From the NCBI GenBank assembly GCA_946555455.1, contig CAMNSU010000002.1, positions 37,530 to 101,529 of the forward strand: 64,000 nt of DNA, written 5' to 3'. Position 1 is the stretch's first letter; every line of letters begins with the position of its first letter. Both the position numbers and the translations under genes were made by a program. The stretch is from an uncultured Clostridia bacterium (GTDB taxonomy: Bacteria > Bacillota > Clostridia > RUG12999). Below, one piece after another: positions 9,062-19,054 of this stretch. Below the pieces are notes generated by a model. That model was not told the DNA's origin, did not search any database, and was given only the letters and a program-made list of their open reading frames with translations.

Positions 9062-10166
9062 TCACTCTACGTTTGCTTTCAAATACGCCTGAATAAATCC
9101 GTCCAAATCGCCGTCCATCACTGCGCCGATATTGCCCACCTCAAAATCCGTGCGGTGGTCTTTTGCCATGGTGTAGGGATGGAACACATACGAGCGGATT
9201 TGGCTTCCCCAGCCGATTTCTTTCATTTCGCCTTTGATATCTTCAATTTTTTCCATTTTTTCACGTTCTGCGATTTCCAGCAGTTTGGATTTCAGCATTT
9301 TCATAGCGGTTTCCCTGTTTTGAATCTGGGAACGTTCCGTCTGACAGGAAACCACCACGCCCGTGGGTAAATGCGTGATACGGACAGCGGATTCCGTTTT
9401 GTTGACGTGCTGTCCGCCCGCGCCGCTCGCGCGGTAGGTATCCACGCGCAAATCCTCGGGACTGATATTGATTTCAATGTCGTCGTCAAATTCCGGCATC
9501 ACATCCAGCGACGCGAATGAGGTATGCCGCCGCCCCGACGCGTCAAACGGAGAAATCCGCACCAGCCGGTGCACGCCTTTTTCGCATTTCAAGTATCCAT
9601 AGGCATTTTCGCCTTCAATCAAAATGCTGGCGCTTTTCACGCCCGCTTCTTCGCCGTCCAATAAATCCAGCACTTTTGTGCCAAATCCATGTCGCTCCGC
9701 CCAGCGCAGATACATGCGCATTAACATTTGCGCCCAGTCCTGCGCTTCCGTGCCGCCCGCGCCCGCGTGAAGCGCAATGATGGCGTTGTTTTTGTCATAC
9801 GGCCCGCTGAGCAGCGTATCCAGTTTCATTTGCTCCAGTTTTTCTGCAAGCTGCGCATATGCCGACTGAATTTCGTCCTCCATGGATTCGTCCGGTTCCT
9901 CCTGCATCATTTCAATCAGAACCAACAAATCCTCCCGCTCGCCGCAAAGCGTTTCAAATTTATCCACTTTGTTTTTCAGTTGTTTCGTCTTTTGCAGCAC
10001 CTTGCTGGACGCTTCCATATCGTCCCAAAACCCTTCTGCGGTCTGCTGCTGTTCCAAGTCTGCAATTTCCAGTTTCACTTTAGCGATGTTAAAGTGAATC
10101 CCCCAATTCTTTTAATTGATTTTCCATGGACTTGGTATCCAAACGGTATTGCTCCAAATCAATCAT
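9062..10166 (-). CDS. prfB: Peptide chain release factor 2, expressed through a +1 programmed frameshift
   Basis: The gene is in two frames. Frame 0 starts with ATG at 10164-10166 and encodes 25 residues ending GDSL before an in-frame TAA at 10089-10091. The +1 frame continues from AAC (10088-10090) for 342 residues, giving 367 in total, the normal RF2 length. The joined protein reads GDSL-NIAKVKLEIADLE, matching other RF2 proteins. SPF (stop-codon recognition, in VRISPFDASG) and GGQ (SGAGGQHVNKTES) are intact. RF2 ends translation at UGA and UAA, and the internal stop makes its synthesis self-regulated. It is 52 bp after secA and 19 bp before hisZ. Confidence 0.95.
10088..10104 (-). promoter_or_regulatory. 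RF2 programmed +1 frameshift site (GGGGG, CTT TAA C)
   Basis: On the minus strand a G5 Shine-Dalgarno-like run (10100-10104) lies 5 nt before CTT (10092-10094), TAA (10089-10091) and C (10088). The classical site is a G-rich SD 3 nt before CTT TGA C. Slippage of tRNA-Leu by one base at slow termination continues translation in the prfB main frame. The use of TAA and the 5-nt spacer are unusual. Confidence 0.85.
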
Positions 10167-10218
10167 GCTTTCACTTCCCTTTTTTGATTTATTTTAAACG
10201 TCTCAGCGCCTGCGTTTT

Positions 10219-12951
10219 TTATTCCTCGTTCATGCCGCAGCATTTTTTATATTTCTTGCCGCTGCCGCAGGGGCATGGGTCGTTGCGTCCCACTTTTTGT
10301 TTTTTCACAACAGTCTTTTTCACGCCGCCTTCTTCGCCGCCGTGAGAAGCCGTCGTCGGTTTTGCCACCTGTTCCCGCTGCGGCGGTGTGCGGAATTTCA
10401 CCATCAGCACCATGCGCGCCGTATCCTCTTTGATGGAGTTAATCATCTCCTCAAACATGTCCATACCCTCATATTTATATTCCACAACCGGATCGCGCTG
10501 CGCATAGGCACGCAGGGTAATACCGCGTTTGAGCTGATCCATGCTGTCAATGTGATCCATCCATTTGCGGTCTACGTTTTGCAGCATAATCACGCGTTCC
10601 ACTTCCCGCATTTGTTCCGCGCCAATGAGTTCTTCCTGCGCTTTATATTTTTCCATTGCGCGCTCCAAAATGCGCTCTTTCAAATCGTCGCGTTCCAACG
10701 AATCCAAATCTTCCTGTTTGTAGGCAAATTCGCCCGGCTCAAACAGAATACCTTCCACTTCAGACGCCAAGCCAATCAGATTCCAGTCGTCCACGATATC
10801 GCCCGCCGTATAACGGTCTACCATATCGCTGAAATATTCTTCTATCATATTCGTGATGTTCTCTTTGAGGTCTTCGCCGTCCAGCACCTGCTGCCGCTGA
10901 CTATAGATAATTTTACGCTGCTGGTTCATCACTTCATCATATTGCAGCACATGTTTACGAGATTCAAAGTTTCTGCCTTCAATGCGGCTCTGCGCCGTGC
11001 TGATGGCTTTGGTCAGCATGTTGTGTTCAATGGGTTCGTCATCTTCCAGCCCCATGGTTTCCACCACTTTTTTCACGCGGTCGGAACCGAACAGGCGCAT
11101 GAGGTCGTCCTCCAGCGAAATGAAGAACCGTGAAGAACCAGGGTCTCCCTGACGACCTGCACGTCCGCGCAGCTGGTTATCAATACGGCGGGATTCATGC
11201 CGTTCGGTACCCACGATAAACAAGCCGCCCGCCCGAATCACTTCTTCCCGCGCATCGCTGATTTGTTCTTTGAATTTTTCATAGTAGTCCTGATAAACTT
11301 TTCTTGCATTTAAAACTTCTTCGTCATCTGTTTCTGCAAATCCGGTCGCTTCAAAAATCAGTTCCGGTTCGTAGCCATCTTTTTCCATGGCGTTGCGCGC
11401 CAAATATTCCGCGTTACCGCCCAGCATGATATCCGTACCACGACCCGCCATGTTGGTTGCAATGGTCACTGCGCCCGATTTACCTGCCTGCGCAATGATT
11501 TGCGCTTCCTTGTCATGGAATTTCGCATTCAACACCTGATGCGGAATCCCCTGTTTTTTCAGCATTTTGCTGAGCAATTCGGATTTTTCAATGGAAATGG
11601 TACCCACCAATACCGGCTGTCCGTTTTCATAGCATTCTTTAATTTGTTCTACTACCGCGCGGAATTTCGCGTCCTCTGTTTTATAGACAACGTCAGACAA
11701 ATCTTTTCGTATCATCGGGCGGTTCGTTGGCACTTCCACCACGTCCAGCCCATAAATTTCACGGAATTCCTGTTCCTCTGTCAGTGCGGTACCGGTCATA
11801 CCTGCCAATTTATCATAGAGACGGAAATAGTTCTGGAACGTAATCGTTGCCAGCGTTTTGCTTTCCCGTTCTACTTTCACGCCTTCTTTGGCTTCAATTG
11901 CCTGATGCAGACCTTCACTGTAGCGGCGTCCAATCATGATACGACCTGTGAATTCATCGACAATCAAAACTTCTCCGTCTTTCACCACATAGTCAATATC
12001 GCGCCGCATAATACCGTGCGCACGAATCGCCTGATTGATGTGATGCTGCAGCGCCATGTTTTCAGGGTCAGACAGGTTGTCAATATGAAACGCTTCCTCC
12101 GCTTTTTTGATACCGCGCTGCGTCAATGTAACCGTCTTTTGTTTTTCGTCCACCAAATAATCGCCGTCAAGGTCGTCGAAGTTCTCTTTGGAATCGAACT
12201 CCGCCCGTTTAATGGGCGTCAGCCGCGCCACAAACCGGTCTACAATGGTATACATATCCGTTGATTTATCGCCCGCGCCGGAAATAATCAGCGGCGTTCG
12301 CGCTTCGTCAATCAAAATGGAATCAATTTCGTCCACAATCGCATAATTGTGTCCGCGCTGCACCATTTGTTCTTTATAAATCACCATGTTGTCACGCAGA
12401 TAATCAAACCCCAGTTCATTGTTTGTTCCATAGGTGATATCTGCCGCATATGCCTTTTGCCGTTCATTGTTGTCCAGTCCATTGACAATCAGTCCCACGG
12501 TAAGTCCCAAAAACCGGTGCACTTTCCCCATCAACTCACTTGCATAGTTCGCCAGATAGTCGTTGACAGTGACAATGTGAACGCCTTTGCCTGTCAGGGC
12601 ATTCAAATAGGCAGGCAGCGTTGAAACCAGCGTTTTTCCTTCACCTGTTTTCATCTCTGCAATACGCCCTTGGTGCAAAATAATACCACCAATGAGCTGC
12701 ACACGGAAATGCCGCTGTCCCAGCACTCTGTCCGCCGCTTCCCGAACCACCGCAAATGCTTCCGGCAGCAAATCGTCCAAGGTTTCTCCGTTTGCCAGCC
12801 GCTCTTTAAACTCCGCTGTTTTACCGCGCAGTTGTTCGTCCGTTAACTGTTTCATATCCTCTTCCAACGCTTCAATCTTATCGACAATCGGGTAAATCCG
12901 TTTGAGTTCCCTGTCGCTGTATGTGCCGAAGAGTTTTTCCATCATCTTCAT
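10219..12951 (-). CDS. secA: Protein translocase ATPase SecA
   Basis: The protein has about 910 residues. Walker A is in [13 protein letters not shown]; Walker B/DEAD region is [18 protein letters not shown]2 has [20 protein letters not shown]. The C-terminal SEC-C zinc motif is [16 protein letters not shown]. It drives preproteins through SecYEG. The reading frame extends 26 codons upstream without family similarity, so the start is placed at 12951 ([16 protein letters not shown]), preceded by AGGAAT. It lies downstream of ftsH across a 155-bp gap with a hairpin, and upstream of prfB, a common order in Bacillota. Confidence 0.97.
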   Translation of the reverse strand: MKMMEKLFGTYSDRELKRIYPIVDKIEALEEDMKQLTDEQLRGKTAEFKERLANGETLDDLLPEAFAVVREAADRVLGQRHFRVQLIGGIILHQGRIAEMKTGEGKTLVSTLPAYLNALTGKGVHIVTVNDYLANYASELMGKVHRFLGLTVGLIVNGLDNNERQKAYAADITYGTNNELGFDYLRDNMVIYKEQMVQRGHNYAIVDEIDSILIDEARTPLIISGAGDKSTDMYTIVDRFVARLTPIKRAEFDSKENFDDLDGDYLVDEKQKTVTLTQRGIKKAEEAFHIDNLSDPENMALQHHINQAIRAHGIMRRDIDYVVKDGEVLIVDEFTGRIMIGRRYSEGLHQAIEAKEGVKVERESKTLATITFQNYFRLYDKLAGMTGTALTEEQEFREIYGLDVVEVPTNRPMIRKDLSDVVYKTEDAKFRAVVEQIKECYENGQPVLVGTISIEKSELLSKMLKKQGIPHQVLNAKFHDKEAQIIAQAGKSGAVTIATNMAGRGTDIMLGGNAEYLARNAMEKDGYEPELIFEATGFAETDDEEVLNARKVYQDYYEKFKEQISDAREEVIRAGGLFIVGTERHESRRIDNQLRGRAGRQGDPGSSRFFISLEDDLMRLFGSDRVKKVVETMGLEDDEPIEHNMLTKAISTAQSRIEGRNFESRKHVLQYDEVMNQQRKIIYSQRQQVLDGEDLKENITNMIEEYFSDMVDRYTAGDIVDDWNLIGLASEVEGILFEPGEFAYKQEDLDSLERDDLKERILERAMEKYKAQEELIGAEQMREVERVIMLQNVDRKWMDHIDSMDQLKRGITLRAYAQRDPVVEYKYEGMDMFEEMINSIKEDTARMVLMVKFRTPPQREQVAKPTTASHGGEEGGVKKTVVKKQKVGRNDPCPCGSGKKYKKCCGMNEE

Positions 12952-13066
12952 ATCATTGACATTCCTTTCTCTTATTGCACCCGGCTCTGCCGGACTCTTT
13001 TTGTCTCCCCAAATTCTTCCTGCAAACACGATTTTTCCTGCTGCTGCAAGCCGGTTATGATATCAC

Positions 13067-13099
13067 GAAAGAGGGAGCGCGAACCGCGAACCCTCTTTC
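13067..13099 (-). terminator. Hairpin between ftsH and secA
   Basis: GAAAGAGGG (13067-13075) pairs with CCCTCTTTC (13091-13099), and CGCG/CGCG can pair inside the loop. It begins 8 bp after the ftsH stop. No U-run follows, so it is more likely an attenuating or mRNA-stabilising hairpin than a full terminator. Confidence 0.5.
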
Positions 13100-13106
13100 C
13101 ACAAAC

Positions 13107-15011
13107 CTATTCTTCTGTTCTTTCTTCTGTATCCATGACTTTTTCCTCTTGGCTCTCTTCTTCCCGCTGTGCATCCAGCGCCGCTTCCGCAGCCGCCGTG
13201 TCGCCGGAAAACAGTTTTTCAAAGGTTTTACCGTCTAATTTTTCAAATTCAAGAAGCGCTTTTGCAATCACATGCAGTTTGTCAATATGCTCTGTGAGCA
13301 AATTGATACAATCCTGATATGCTTCGTTTACAATGCTGTGCACTTCTTCGTCAATCTGAATTGCCACATCTTCGCTATAGTTGCGCATCTGGTTGTAATC
13401 GCGTCCGATAAACACTTCTTCATGCGCGGTTCCAAACGTAATGGGACCCAATTTATCACTCATTCCGTAACGCGTCACCATTTTGCGCGCGGTATCGGAA
13501 GCGCGTTCAATGTCATTGGACGCACCTGTACTGATGTCGCCCAAAATAATTTTCTCCGCCGCACGACCGCCAAGCAAAATGCGAATGGTTTCATTCATAT
13601 CGCCGCGCGTTGCATAGTTCTTATCCTCCTGCGGCAAATGCATGGTATATCCGCCTGCGCGTCCGCGCGGAATGATGGACACTTCATGCACAGGGTCTTG
13701 ATCCGGCATCAGCCGTGTGATAACCGCGTGACCCGCTTCATGGTATGCCGTCAGTTTTTTCTCTTTTTCGCTCATGACGCGCGATTTCTTTTCTGCACCC
13801 ATCATGACCTTCATCAATGCTTGCTGAATATCTTCGTTAGAAATTGCCGTTTTATCTTTCCGCGCCGCCAGCAATGCCGCTTCGTTCAGCAGGTTTTCCA
13901 AATCCGCGCCTGTAAATCCGGCGGTTGTTTTAGCAACCACTCTCAAATCCACGTCCGGCATAAATTTTTTGTTTCTTGCATGAACCTTCAAAATATCAAC
14001 GCGTCCCTGCAAATCGGGTGTATTCACCACAATTTGACGGTCAAAACGTCCCGGGCGCAAAAGCGCCGGATCTAAAATATCGGGGCGGTTGGTTGCGGCA
14101 ATGACAATAACGCCTTCATTGACGCCAAATCCATCCATTTCCACCAGCAATTGGTTCAAAGTCTGCTCACGTTCATCATGTCCGCCGCCGAGACCTGCGC
14201 CTCTGTGACGTCCCACTGCATCAATTTCATCAATAAAAATAACGGAAGGCGTTGCTTTTTTCGCTTCTTCAAACAAATCGCGCACACGCGACGCACCCAC
14301 ACCGACAAACATTTCCACAAAATCGGAACCGGAAATAGAGAAAAACGGTACGCCCGCTTCCCCTGCAACCGCTTTTGCCAGCAGAGTTTTACCGGTTCCC
14401 GGAGGACCCACCAGCAAAACGCCTTTGGGGATTCTTGCGCCCAGCGCCGTATATTTCGCAGGATTTTTCAAAAATTCCACAATTTCTTCCAAATCCGCTT
14501 TTTCCTCATCTGCGCCGGCAACATCGCCAAAATTGACTTTTTTCTGGTCTTCTGTGAGCACTTTTGCCTTACTTTTTCCAAAATTCATGGCTTTTCCACC
14601 GCCGCCGCCCTGCGCCTGACGGAAGAAAAATATCCAGAACAGTACCATAATGACAATCAAAATCAAATAGGGGAACATGGACAACCACCACGGCATTTGC
14701 TGCGGCGTTGGCGTGCTCACTTTAATGGTTCCGTTCACCATCTGCTCTTTCAGTTTCGGAGAAGAGAATTCCAGCAACGCGCCAATACTCGGCACATCTA
14801 CCACGATTGGTTTATCACTGTTCTTGAGTTTTGCCGTTGCCTGTCCTTCTTCAATCACAAGTTCTTCCACATTGTCATGTTCTATGCTTTGCACCAAATC
14901 GGAAAAATATTTTGGTTCTTCCTTGGGCGGCTGCACAATTAACATATATACTACCACCATAATGGCAAACAACAAAACATAAAAACTGATATTTTTCAAA
15001 TATTTCTTCAA
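13107..15011 (-). CDS. ftsH: ATP-dependent membrane zinc metalloprotease FtsH
   Basis: The protein has 634 residues. The first membrane helix covers about 5-25; an extracytoplasmic domain covers about 30-105; the second helix is [16 protein letters not shown]. The AAA+ module has Walker A GPPGTGKT, Walker [12 protein letters not shown] and the second region of homology. The zinc protease motif is AYHEAGHAV (HExxH), followed by the C-terminal coiled region and an acidic tail. FtsH degrades damaged membrane proteins and short-lived regulators. The start codon is TTG with AAGGAG upstream. It has its own promoter (15096-15124). tilS-hpt-ftsH is a conserved Bacillota order. Confidence 0.97.
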   Translation of the reverse strand: MKKYLKNISFYVLLFAIMVVVYMLIVQPPKEEPKYFSDLVQSIEHDNVEELVIEEGQATAKLKNSDKPIVVDVPSIGALLEFSSPKLKEQMVNGTIKVSTPTPQQMPWWLSMFPYLILIVIMVLFWIFFFRQAQGGGGGKAMNFGKSKAKVLTEDQKKVNFGDVAGADEEKADLEEIVEFLKNPAKYTALGARIPKGVLLVGPPGTGKTLLAKAVAGEAGVPFFSISGSDFVEMFVGVGASRVRDLFEEAKKATPSVIFIDEIDAVGRHRGAGLGGGHDEREQTLNQLLVEMDGFGVNEGVIVIAATNRPDILDPALLRPGRFDRQIVVNTPDLQGRVDILKVHARNKKFMPDVDLRVVAKTTAGFTGADLENLLNEAALLAARKDKTAISNEDIQQALMKVMMGAEKKSRVMSEKEKKLTAYHEAGHAVITRLMPDQDPVHEVSIIPRGRAGGYTMHLPQEDKNYATRGDMNETIRILLGGRAAEKIILGDISTGASNDIERASDTARKMVTRYGMSDKLGPITFGTAHEEVFIGRDYNQMRNYSEDVAIQIDEEVHSIVNEAYQDCINLLTEHIDKLHVIAKALLEFEKLDGKTFEKLFSGDTAAAEAALDAQREEESQEEKVMDTEERTEE

Positions 15012-15095
15012 GGCTCTATCACTCTCCTTAACCGAACCTATGTCATTCTATTATGAAGCCTAACGGTTATTTTTCGTAAAATGCCCGTATCATAT

Positions 15096-15124
15096 AATAT
15101 ACCATACTTTATATGAAATTACAA
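15096..15124 (-). promoter_or_regulatory. Promoter for ftsH (sigma-A type)
   Basis: On the minus strand TTGTAA (15119-15124), a 17-nt spacer and TATATT (15096-15101) lie about 85 bp upstream of the ftsH start, in the 261-bp hpt-ftsH gap. Apart from this promoter and a T-rich stretch after hpt, I see nothing else in the gap. Confidence 0.65.
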
Positions 15125-15272
15125 GTACTAAAATGCCTTGTAATTCCCAAAATTTCCAAATGATAGCGCCTCTTTTTTATTCATTCTATCACTTTTCCGC
15201 CGCCGGTTTCCATGCAGTTATGTATTCTTTTTTCCGCCTTCCAGCAGCCGCTCCTTTTATTATACCTAAAAA

Positions 15273-15812
15273 TCAGGAATTATAAACCTCTTCTTTTAAA
15301 GTTCCGAGATAGGGCAGGTTGCGATAGCGTTCGTCATAGTCCAATCCATAGCCCACAACAAATTCGTCGGGAATGTCGTAGCCCAGATATGTCACATCAA
15401 TATCCACCTCGCGGCGGGACGGTTTGTTTAAAATCGTGCAAATTTTCACATCTACCGCACCGCGGTCTTTCATCAACTGCATCAGAAACGACAACGTATG
15501 TCCGCTGTCAACAATGTCCTCCACAATCAACACATGCTTTCCACGGATATCGGAGTCCAAATCTTTGACGATTTTCACGTTGCCGCTGGAACGTGTCCCG
15601 CTGCCATAGCTGGAAACCGCCATGAAATTAATATCCACGTCGATGTCCATTTGACGCACCAAGTCGGAAGCGAAGATAAACCCGCCTTTGAGCACCGTTA
15701 CCATCACAAATTTTTTTCCTCGATAGTCATCTGAAATTCTTTGCGCCAGTTCTTTTGTTTTGTCCGCCAGTTGCTGCTGCGTGAGCAAAATTTCTTTTAA
15801 ATCCTGATGCAT
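15273..15812 (-). CDS. hpt: Hypoxanthine phosphoribosyltransferase
   Basis: The protein has about 179 residues. The PRPP-binding motif is HVLIVEDIVDSGHTL and the purine-site loop is KPSRREVDIDVTYLGYDIPDEFVVGYGLDY; VTVLKGGFIFASDL is the PPi loop. It salvages hypoxanthine and guanine to IMP and GMP. The start at 15812 (MHQDLKEIL) is chosen because AAAGGAG sits 8 nt upstream; a longer frame begins seven codons earlier. It overlaps the tilS 3' end by 16 bp, so the two are coupled. tilS-hpt-ftsH is a conserved Bacillota order. Confidence 0.95.
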   Translation of the reverse strand: MHQDLKEILLTQQQLADKTKELAQRISDDYRGKKFVMVTVLKGGFIFASDLVRQMDIDVDINFMAVSSYGSGTRSSGNVKIVKDLDSDIRGKHVLIVEDIVDSGHTLSFLMQLMKDRGAVDVKICTILNKPSRREVDIDVTYLGYDIPDEFVVGYGLDYDERYRNLPYLGTLKEEVYNS

Positions 15813-17215
15813 GTCGATTTCTCCTTTATCCATATTTTTATCATTTGCGTCCCATCATGCGGCGTATCCGCGTGCCGCAGCCCACATACCCAAACAATGT
15901 CGCCGCCCACTTCCACAACCGGAATTTTTTCCCGCAGTTCCCGTGGAATTTTTGCGTCAATCATCATTTGTTTGACCCGTTGCAGCCGTCCGCCGGTACG
16001 AATACGGTCGCCCGGCTGTCTGCTGCGAATCACAATAGGCTCTCCATGATAGGGCATGATATGCACTGATTCCTGTCTTTTATCTTGTTCTACCGCCCAG
16101 TCCACGCCTGCCGCATATCCTATTTCCGGCAGCAGACAGGTTTCTCCCGGCCTGAGTATATAAGAAAATCCCGATATCGTTTTTTCCCTGCGTCCAACCG
16201 TTAAAATTCCATACGACAGCGCGGCAGTCATGCCATGCGGCAAATCCATTTGACAACCTGTTTCATTTTTCTCCAAAATTCGCCAAATTGCTTGCACATG
16301 TCCCCATTCCAGCGCGCTGCCCGCCATATGGCACAGTACCGCATGACCTATTGTCATCCCCTGTGCCAGCAATTCCGCCGCCGCCACATGCCAGCCGTTT
16401 TTCTCTTGTTTTACATGGTTTTGAATAAACTGCTGTGCCTGCTTGTCTATGTCGGTTTGCTGCTGCCGCATAATTTCCGCCGTGCGGCAAAGCGTTTCCA
16501 CAATTTCCGGATTATAGTCCTGTTTCAGCTTGGGAATCAGCTCCAGCCGTACGCGGTTACGTGTGACGTCACTGCAAAGATTGGTACTGTCCGTCCGGAA
16601 CGAAATGCCATTCTGCTGTAAATATGTTTCAATTTCCTCCCGCGTCAAACAAAGCAGCGGACGGATAATATTGTCCCGTTTGGGCGGTATGCCTGCCAGT
16701 CCCCTGCTGCCGCTGCCGCGCAGCATATGCATCAATACCGTTTCCGCCTGGTCGTTTTTATGATGTGCCGTTGCAATGCGGACGTCTGCCGCCGTTTTTG
16801 CAGGAGTATCTTGCCGTTCTATCTCATCTGCCGCCACGCCCGTTTCCGCCGCGAAATTCCGCGCTGCCTCGTAAAAAAATTCATAACGCAACCCTCGTCC
16901 TGCCGTTTCCACAGAACAGTTCTGCTGCCGTGCGAATGCGGCAACATCCGCTTTCTTTTCATAGAACGGTATATCCAGCGTTTGACACAATTTTCGCGCA
17001 AACGCCGCGTCTGCGTCCGCGTCCGCGCCGCGCAATCCATGGTGCAAATGCGCCGCCGCCAATTGCAAGTTCCATTTCGGCTGCAACTGTTTTAACATAT
17101 GTACCAAACAAACGGAATCAGCGCCGCCGCTGAGTGCCACCAAAACGCGTCCGCCGCGCACCAGCAATTGCTGCTGCACACAATAGTTTTCTACTTTATT
17201 TATGAGTTGTCTCAT
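15797..17215 (-). CDS. tilS: tRNA(Ile)-lysidine synthetase
   Basis: The protein has about 472 residues. The PP-loop ATPase motif SGGADS is at about 29-34, followed by AAAHLHHGLRG and an N-type PP-ATPase core to about 215. A middle domain is followed by the C-terminal TilS domain (QPGDRIRTGGRLQRVKQMMIDAKIPRELREK). It modifies C34 of the AUA-reading tRNA-Ile with lysine. The start at 17215 is chosen because CGGAGTGA lies 8 nt upstream and leaves a 7-bp gap after dnaB; a longer frame would overlap dnaB. It overlaps hpt at its 3' end. Confidence 0.93.
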   Translation of the reverse strand: MRQLINKVENYCVQQQLLVRGGRVLVALSGGADSVCLVHMLKQLQPKWNLQLAAAHLHHGLRGADADADAAFARKLCQTLDIPFYEKKADVAAFARQQNCSVETAGRGLRYEFFYEAARNFAAETGVAADEIERQDTPAKTAADVRIATAHHKNDQAETVLMHMLRGSGSRGLAGIPPKRDNIIRPLLCLTREEIETYLQQNGISFRTDSTNLCSDVTRNRVRLELIPKLKQDYNPEIVETLCRTAEIMRQQQTDIDKQAQQFIQNHVKQEKNGWHVAAAELLAQGMTIGHAVLCHMAGSALEWGHVQAIWRILEKNETGCQMDLPHGMTAALSYGILTVGRREKTISGFSYILRPGETCLLPEIGYAAGVDWAVEQDKRQESVHIMPYHGEPIVIRSRQPGDRIRTGGRLQRVKQMMIDAKIPRELREKIPVVEVGGDIVWVCGLRHADTPHDGTQMIKIWIKEKSTCIRI

Positions 17216-17222
17216 ACCGGCG

Positions 17223-18563
17223 TCACTCCGTATGCTGCCTGTCCAATGTGACAAAGCGCGTAATATCGGACTTCCAGCCCAGTTCTACGGTACATACAGG
17301 TCCATTACGATGTTTTGCAATAATACATTCCGCAATGCCCTTCTTTTCTGTTTCTTCGTTATAGTAATCCTCGCGGTGGAGGAACATAACAATATCTGCA
17401 TCTTGTTCAATGGCGCCTGATTCACGCAAATCACTCAGAATCGGTTTATGGTCTGTCCGGTTTGCCGTTGCACGGCTAAGCTGTGACAGCGCAATAACAG
17501 GCACATTCAGTTCTTTTGCCAGCACTTTCAGTCCGCGGGAAATTTCTGAAATTTCCTGCTGCCGGTTTTCGCTGCGCCGCCCGCCCTGCATCAGCTGCAA
17601 ATAGTCAATGATAATCAGCCCGATACCGTGTTCCAATTGCAATTTTCTGCATTTCGCACGCATTTCCGTGATGGTGATACCCGGCGAATCATCAATATAG
17701 AGCGGTGTTGACGAAATATGTCCCACCACTTTGGCAAGCGTTGTCCAATCGTCGTCACGGATATTGCCTGACTTAATTTTTTCGCCGCTAATCATGGATT
17801 CCGACCAAATCAGTCTCGTACCAAGCTGTTCTTTAGACATTTCCAAACTGAACAGTGCAACCGGAACGCCCGCTTTTGCCGCGTTGATTGCCACATTCAG
17901 CACAAAACTGGTTTTTCCCATGGCAGGACGCGCTGCTATGATAATCAACTCCGAAGGCTGCAAGCCCGTTGTAACAATATCCAAATCCCGAAATCCTGTC
18001 GGAACGCCCGTTGTTTTGCCGCGGTTGACAAACAGATGGTGAATGTGTTCAAAGCTGTCAAACAGCACATCTCCCACTGCCGAAAAATTCTCCGTCCGCC
18101 GCTGCTGCAAAATATTATAAATGCTGCTTTCCGCATCGGACAGCACGTTTTGCAAATCGTCCTCTTTGTCATAACTGATGTTGGCAATGTGGCTGGCAGC
18201 GTCAATCAGCCGCCGCCGGATTGCCATATCCGCCACAATGTCGATATACGCGTCCAAATGTTGTGTGGTGGGGAGCGTCTGCGCAATTTGCGCAATATAA
18301 GCATAGCCGCCCACCGCCTCCAAGTCCGCGCCCAACTGCTCGCTGAGCGTGACTGCGTCAATGGAGCCGTTCCGGTTCCAGATATCCACCATGGCACGAT
18401 AAATCACGCGGTGCTGGCGCAAATAGAAATCTTCCTCTTTCAGGTGCTGCGCCACTTTTGCAAGACAACTCTGATCCAGCATAACCGCTCCCAAAACGGA
18501 TTGTTCCGCCTCCGCATGATAGGGCTGCTGTTTGATAAATAAGGTTTCCTCCTGTTCGCTCAA
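17223..18563 (-). CDS. dnaB: Replicative DNA helicase
   Basis: The protein has 446 residues. The N-terminal DnaB domain spans about 12-115 (YHAEAEQSVLGAVMLD) and the RecA-like helicase core about 175-440, with Walker A ARPAMGKTSF, Walker B GLIIIDYLQLM and the loop SQLSRATANRTDHKP. It unwinds the fork as a hexamer (DnaC in Bacillus nomenclature). The start is TTG with GAGGTGA upstream. It follows rplI by 44 bp, as in the Bacillus yybS-gdpP-rplI-dnaC cluster. Confidence 0.97.
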   Translation of the reverse strand: MSEQEETLFIKQQPYHAEAEQSVLGAVMLDQSCLAKVAQHLKEEDFYLRQHRVIYRAMVDIWNRNGSIDAVTLSEQLGADLEAVGGYAYIAQIAQTLPTTQHLDAYIDIVADMAIRRRLIDAASHIANISYDKEDDLQNVLSDAESSIYNILQQRRTENFSAVGDVLFDSFEHIHHLFVNRGKTTGVPTGFRDLDIVTTGLQPSELIIIAARPAMGKTSFVLNVAINAAKAGVPVALFSLEMSKEQLGTRLIWSESMISGEKIKSGNIRDDDWTTLAKVVGHISSTPLYIDDSPGITITEMRAKCRKLQLEHGIGLIIIDYLQLMQGGRRSENRQQEISEISRGLKVLAKELNVPVIALSQLSRATANRTDHKPILSDLRESGAIEQDADIVMFLHREDYYNEETEKKGIAECIIAKHRNGPVCTVELGWKSDITRFVTLDRQHTE

Positions 18564-18607
18564 AAACGCTCACCTCACTTTCAATCTGTTCATACTCTCG
18601 GCTTTCC

Positions 18608-19054
18608 TCACGCGCCGGGCGCTACGACCACTTTAAACGTCGCCGTCACACCGGCATGGATTTTCGCTTTCACTTCCGTTTCGCCCGCCTGTTTGATGGT
18701 ATCCATTACCAATTTTTTCTTGTCCAGCACAACATGGAGTTGGAATTTCACTTGTTCCGCCACTTCCGCGCTGGTGATAGACCCAAACAGTTTTCCGTTT
18801 TCGCCCGCTTTTGCTTCAATCGTCACAGTTTTCCCTTCCAGCTTTGCCGCAAGTTCCTGCGCCGCCTCGAGCTGTTTTTGTTCATGATAGGCTTTTGCGT
18901 CCTCCTGCCCTTTCATTTCATTGATTGCCGTTTTAGTAGCAGGCGTCGCTAATTTTTTCGGAAACAAAAAGTTTCTGGCATATCCATCTGAAACATTCAC
19001 CATTTCGCCTTTTTTTCCCTGTCCTTTTACATCGCTTGTTAAAATGACCTTCAT
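18608..19054 (-). CDS. rplI: 50S ribosomal protein L9
   Basis: The protein has 148 residues. The N-terminal 23S rRNA-binding domain is typical ([36 protein letters not shown]), a long connecting helix spans about 40-75, and the C-terminal domain contains [16 protein letters not shown]. Its ATG overlaps the gdpP stop by 4 bp (ATGA), so it is translationally coupled to gdpP. Gene order gdpP-rplI-dnaB is conserved in Bacillota. Confidence 0.97.
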   Translation of the reverse strand: MKVILTSDVKGQGKKGEMVNVSDGYARNFLFPKKLATPATKTAINEMKGQEDAKAYHEQKQLEAAQELAAKLEGKTVTIEAKAGENGKLFGSITSAEVAEQVKFQLHVVLDKKKLVMDTIKQAGETEVKAKIHAGVTATFKVVVAPGA

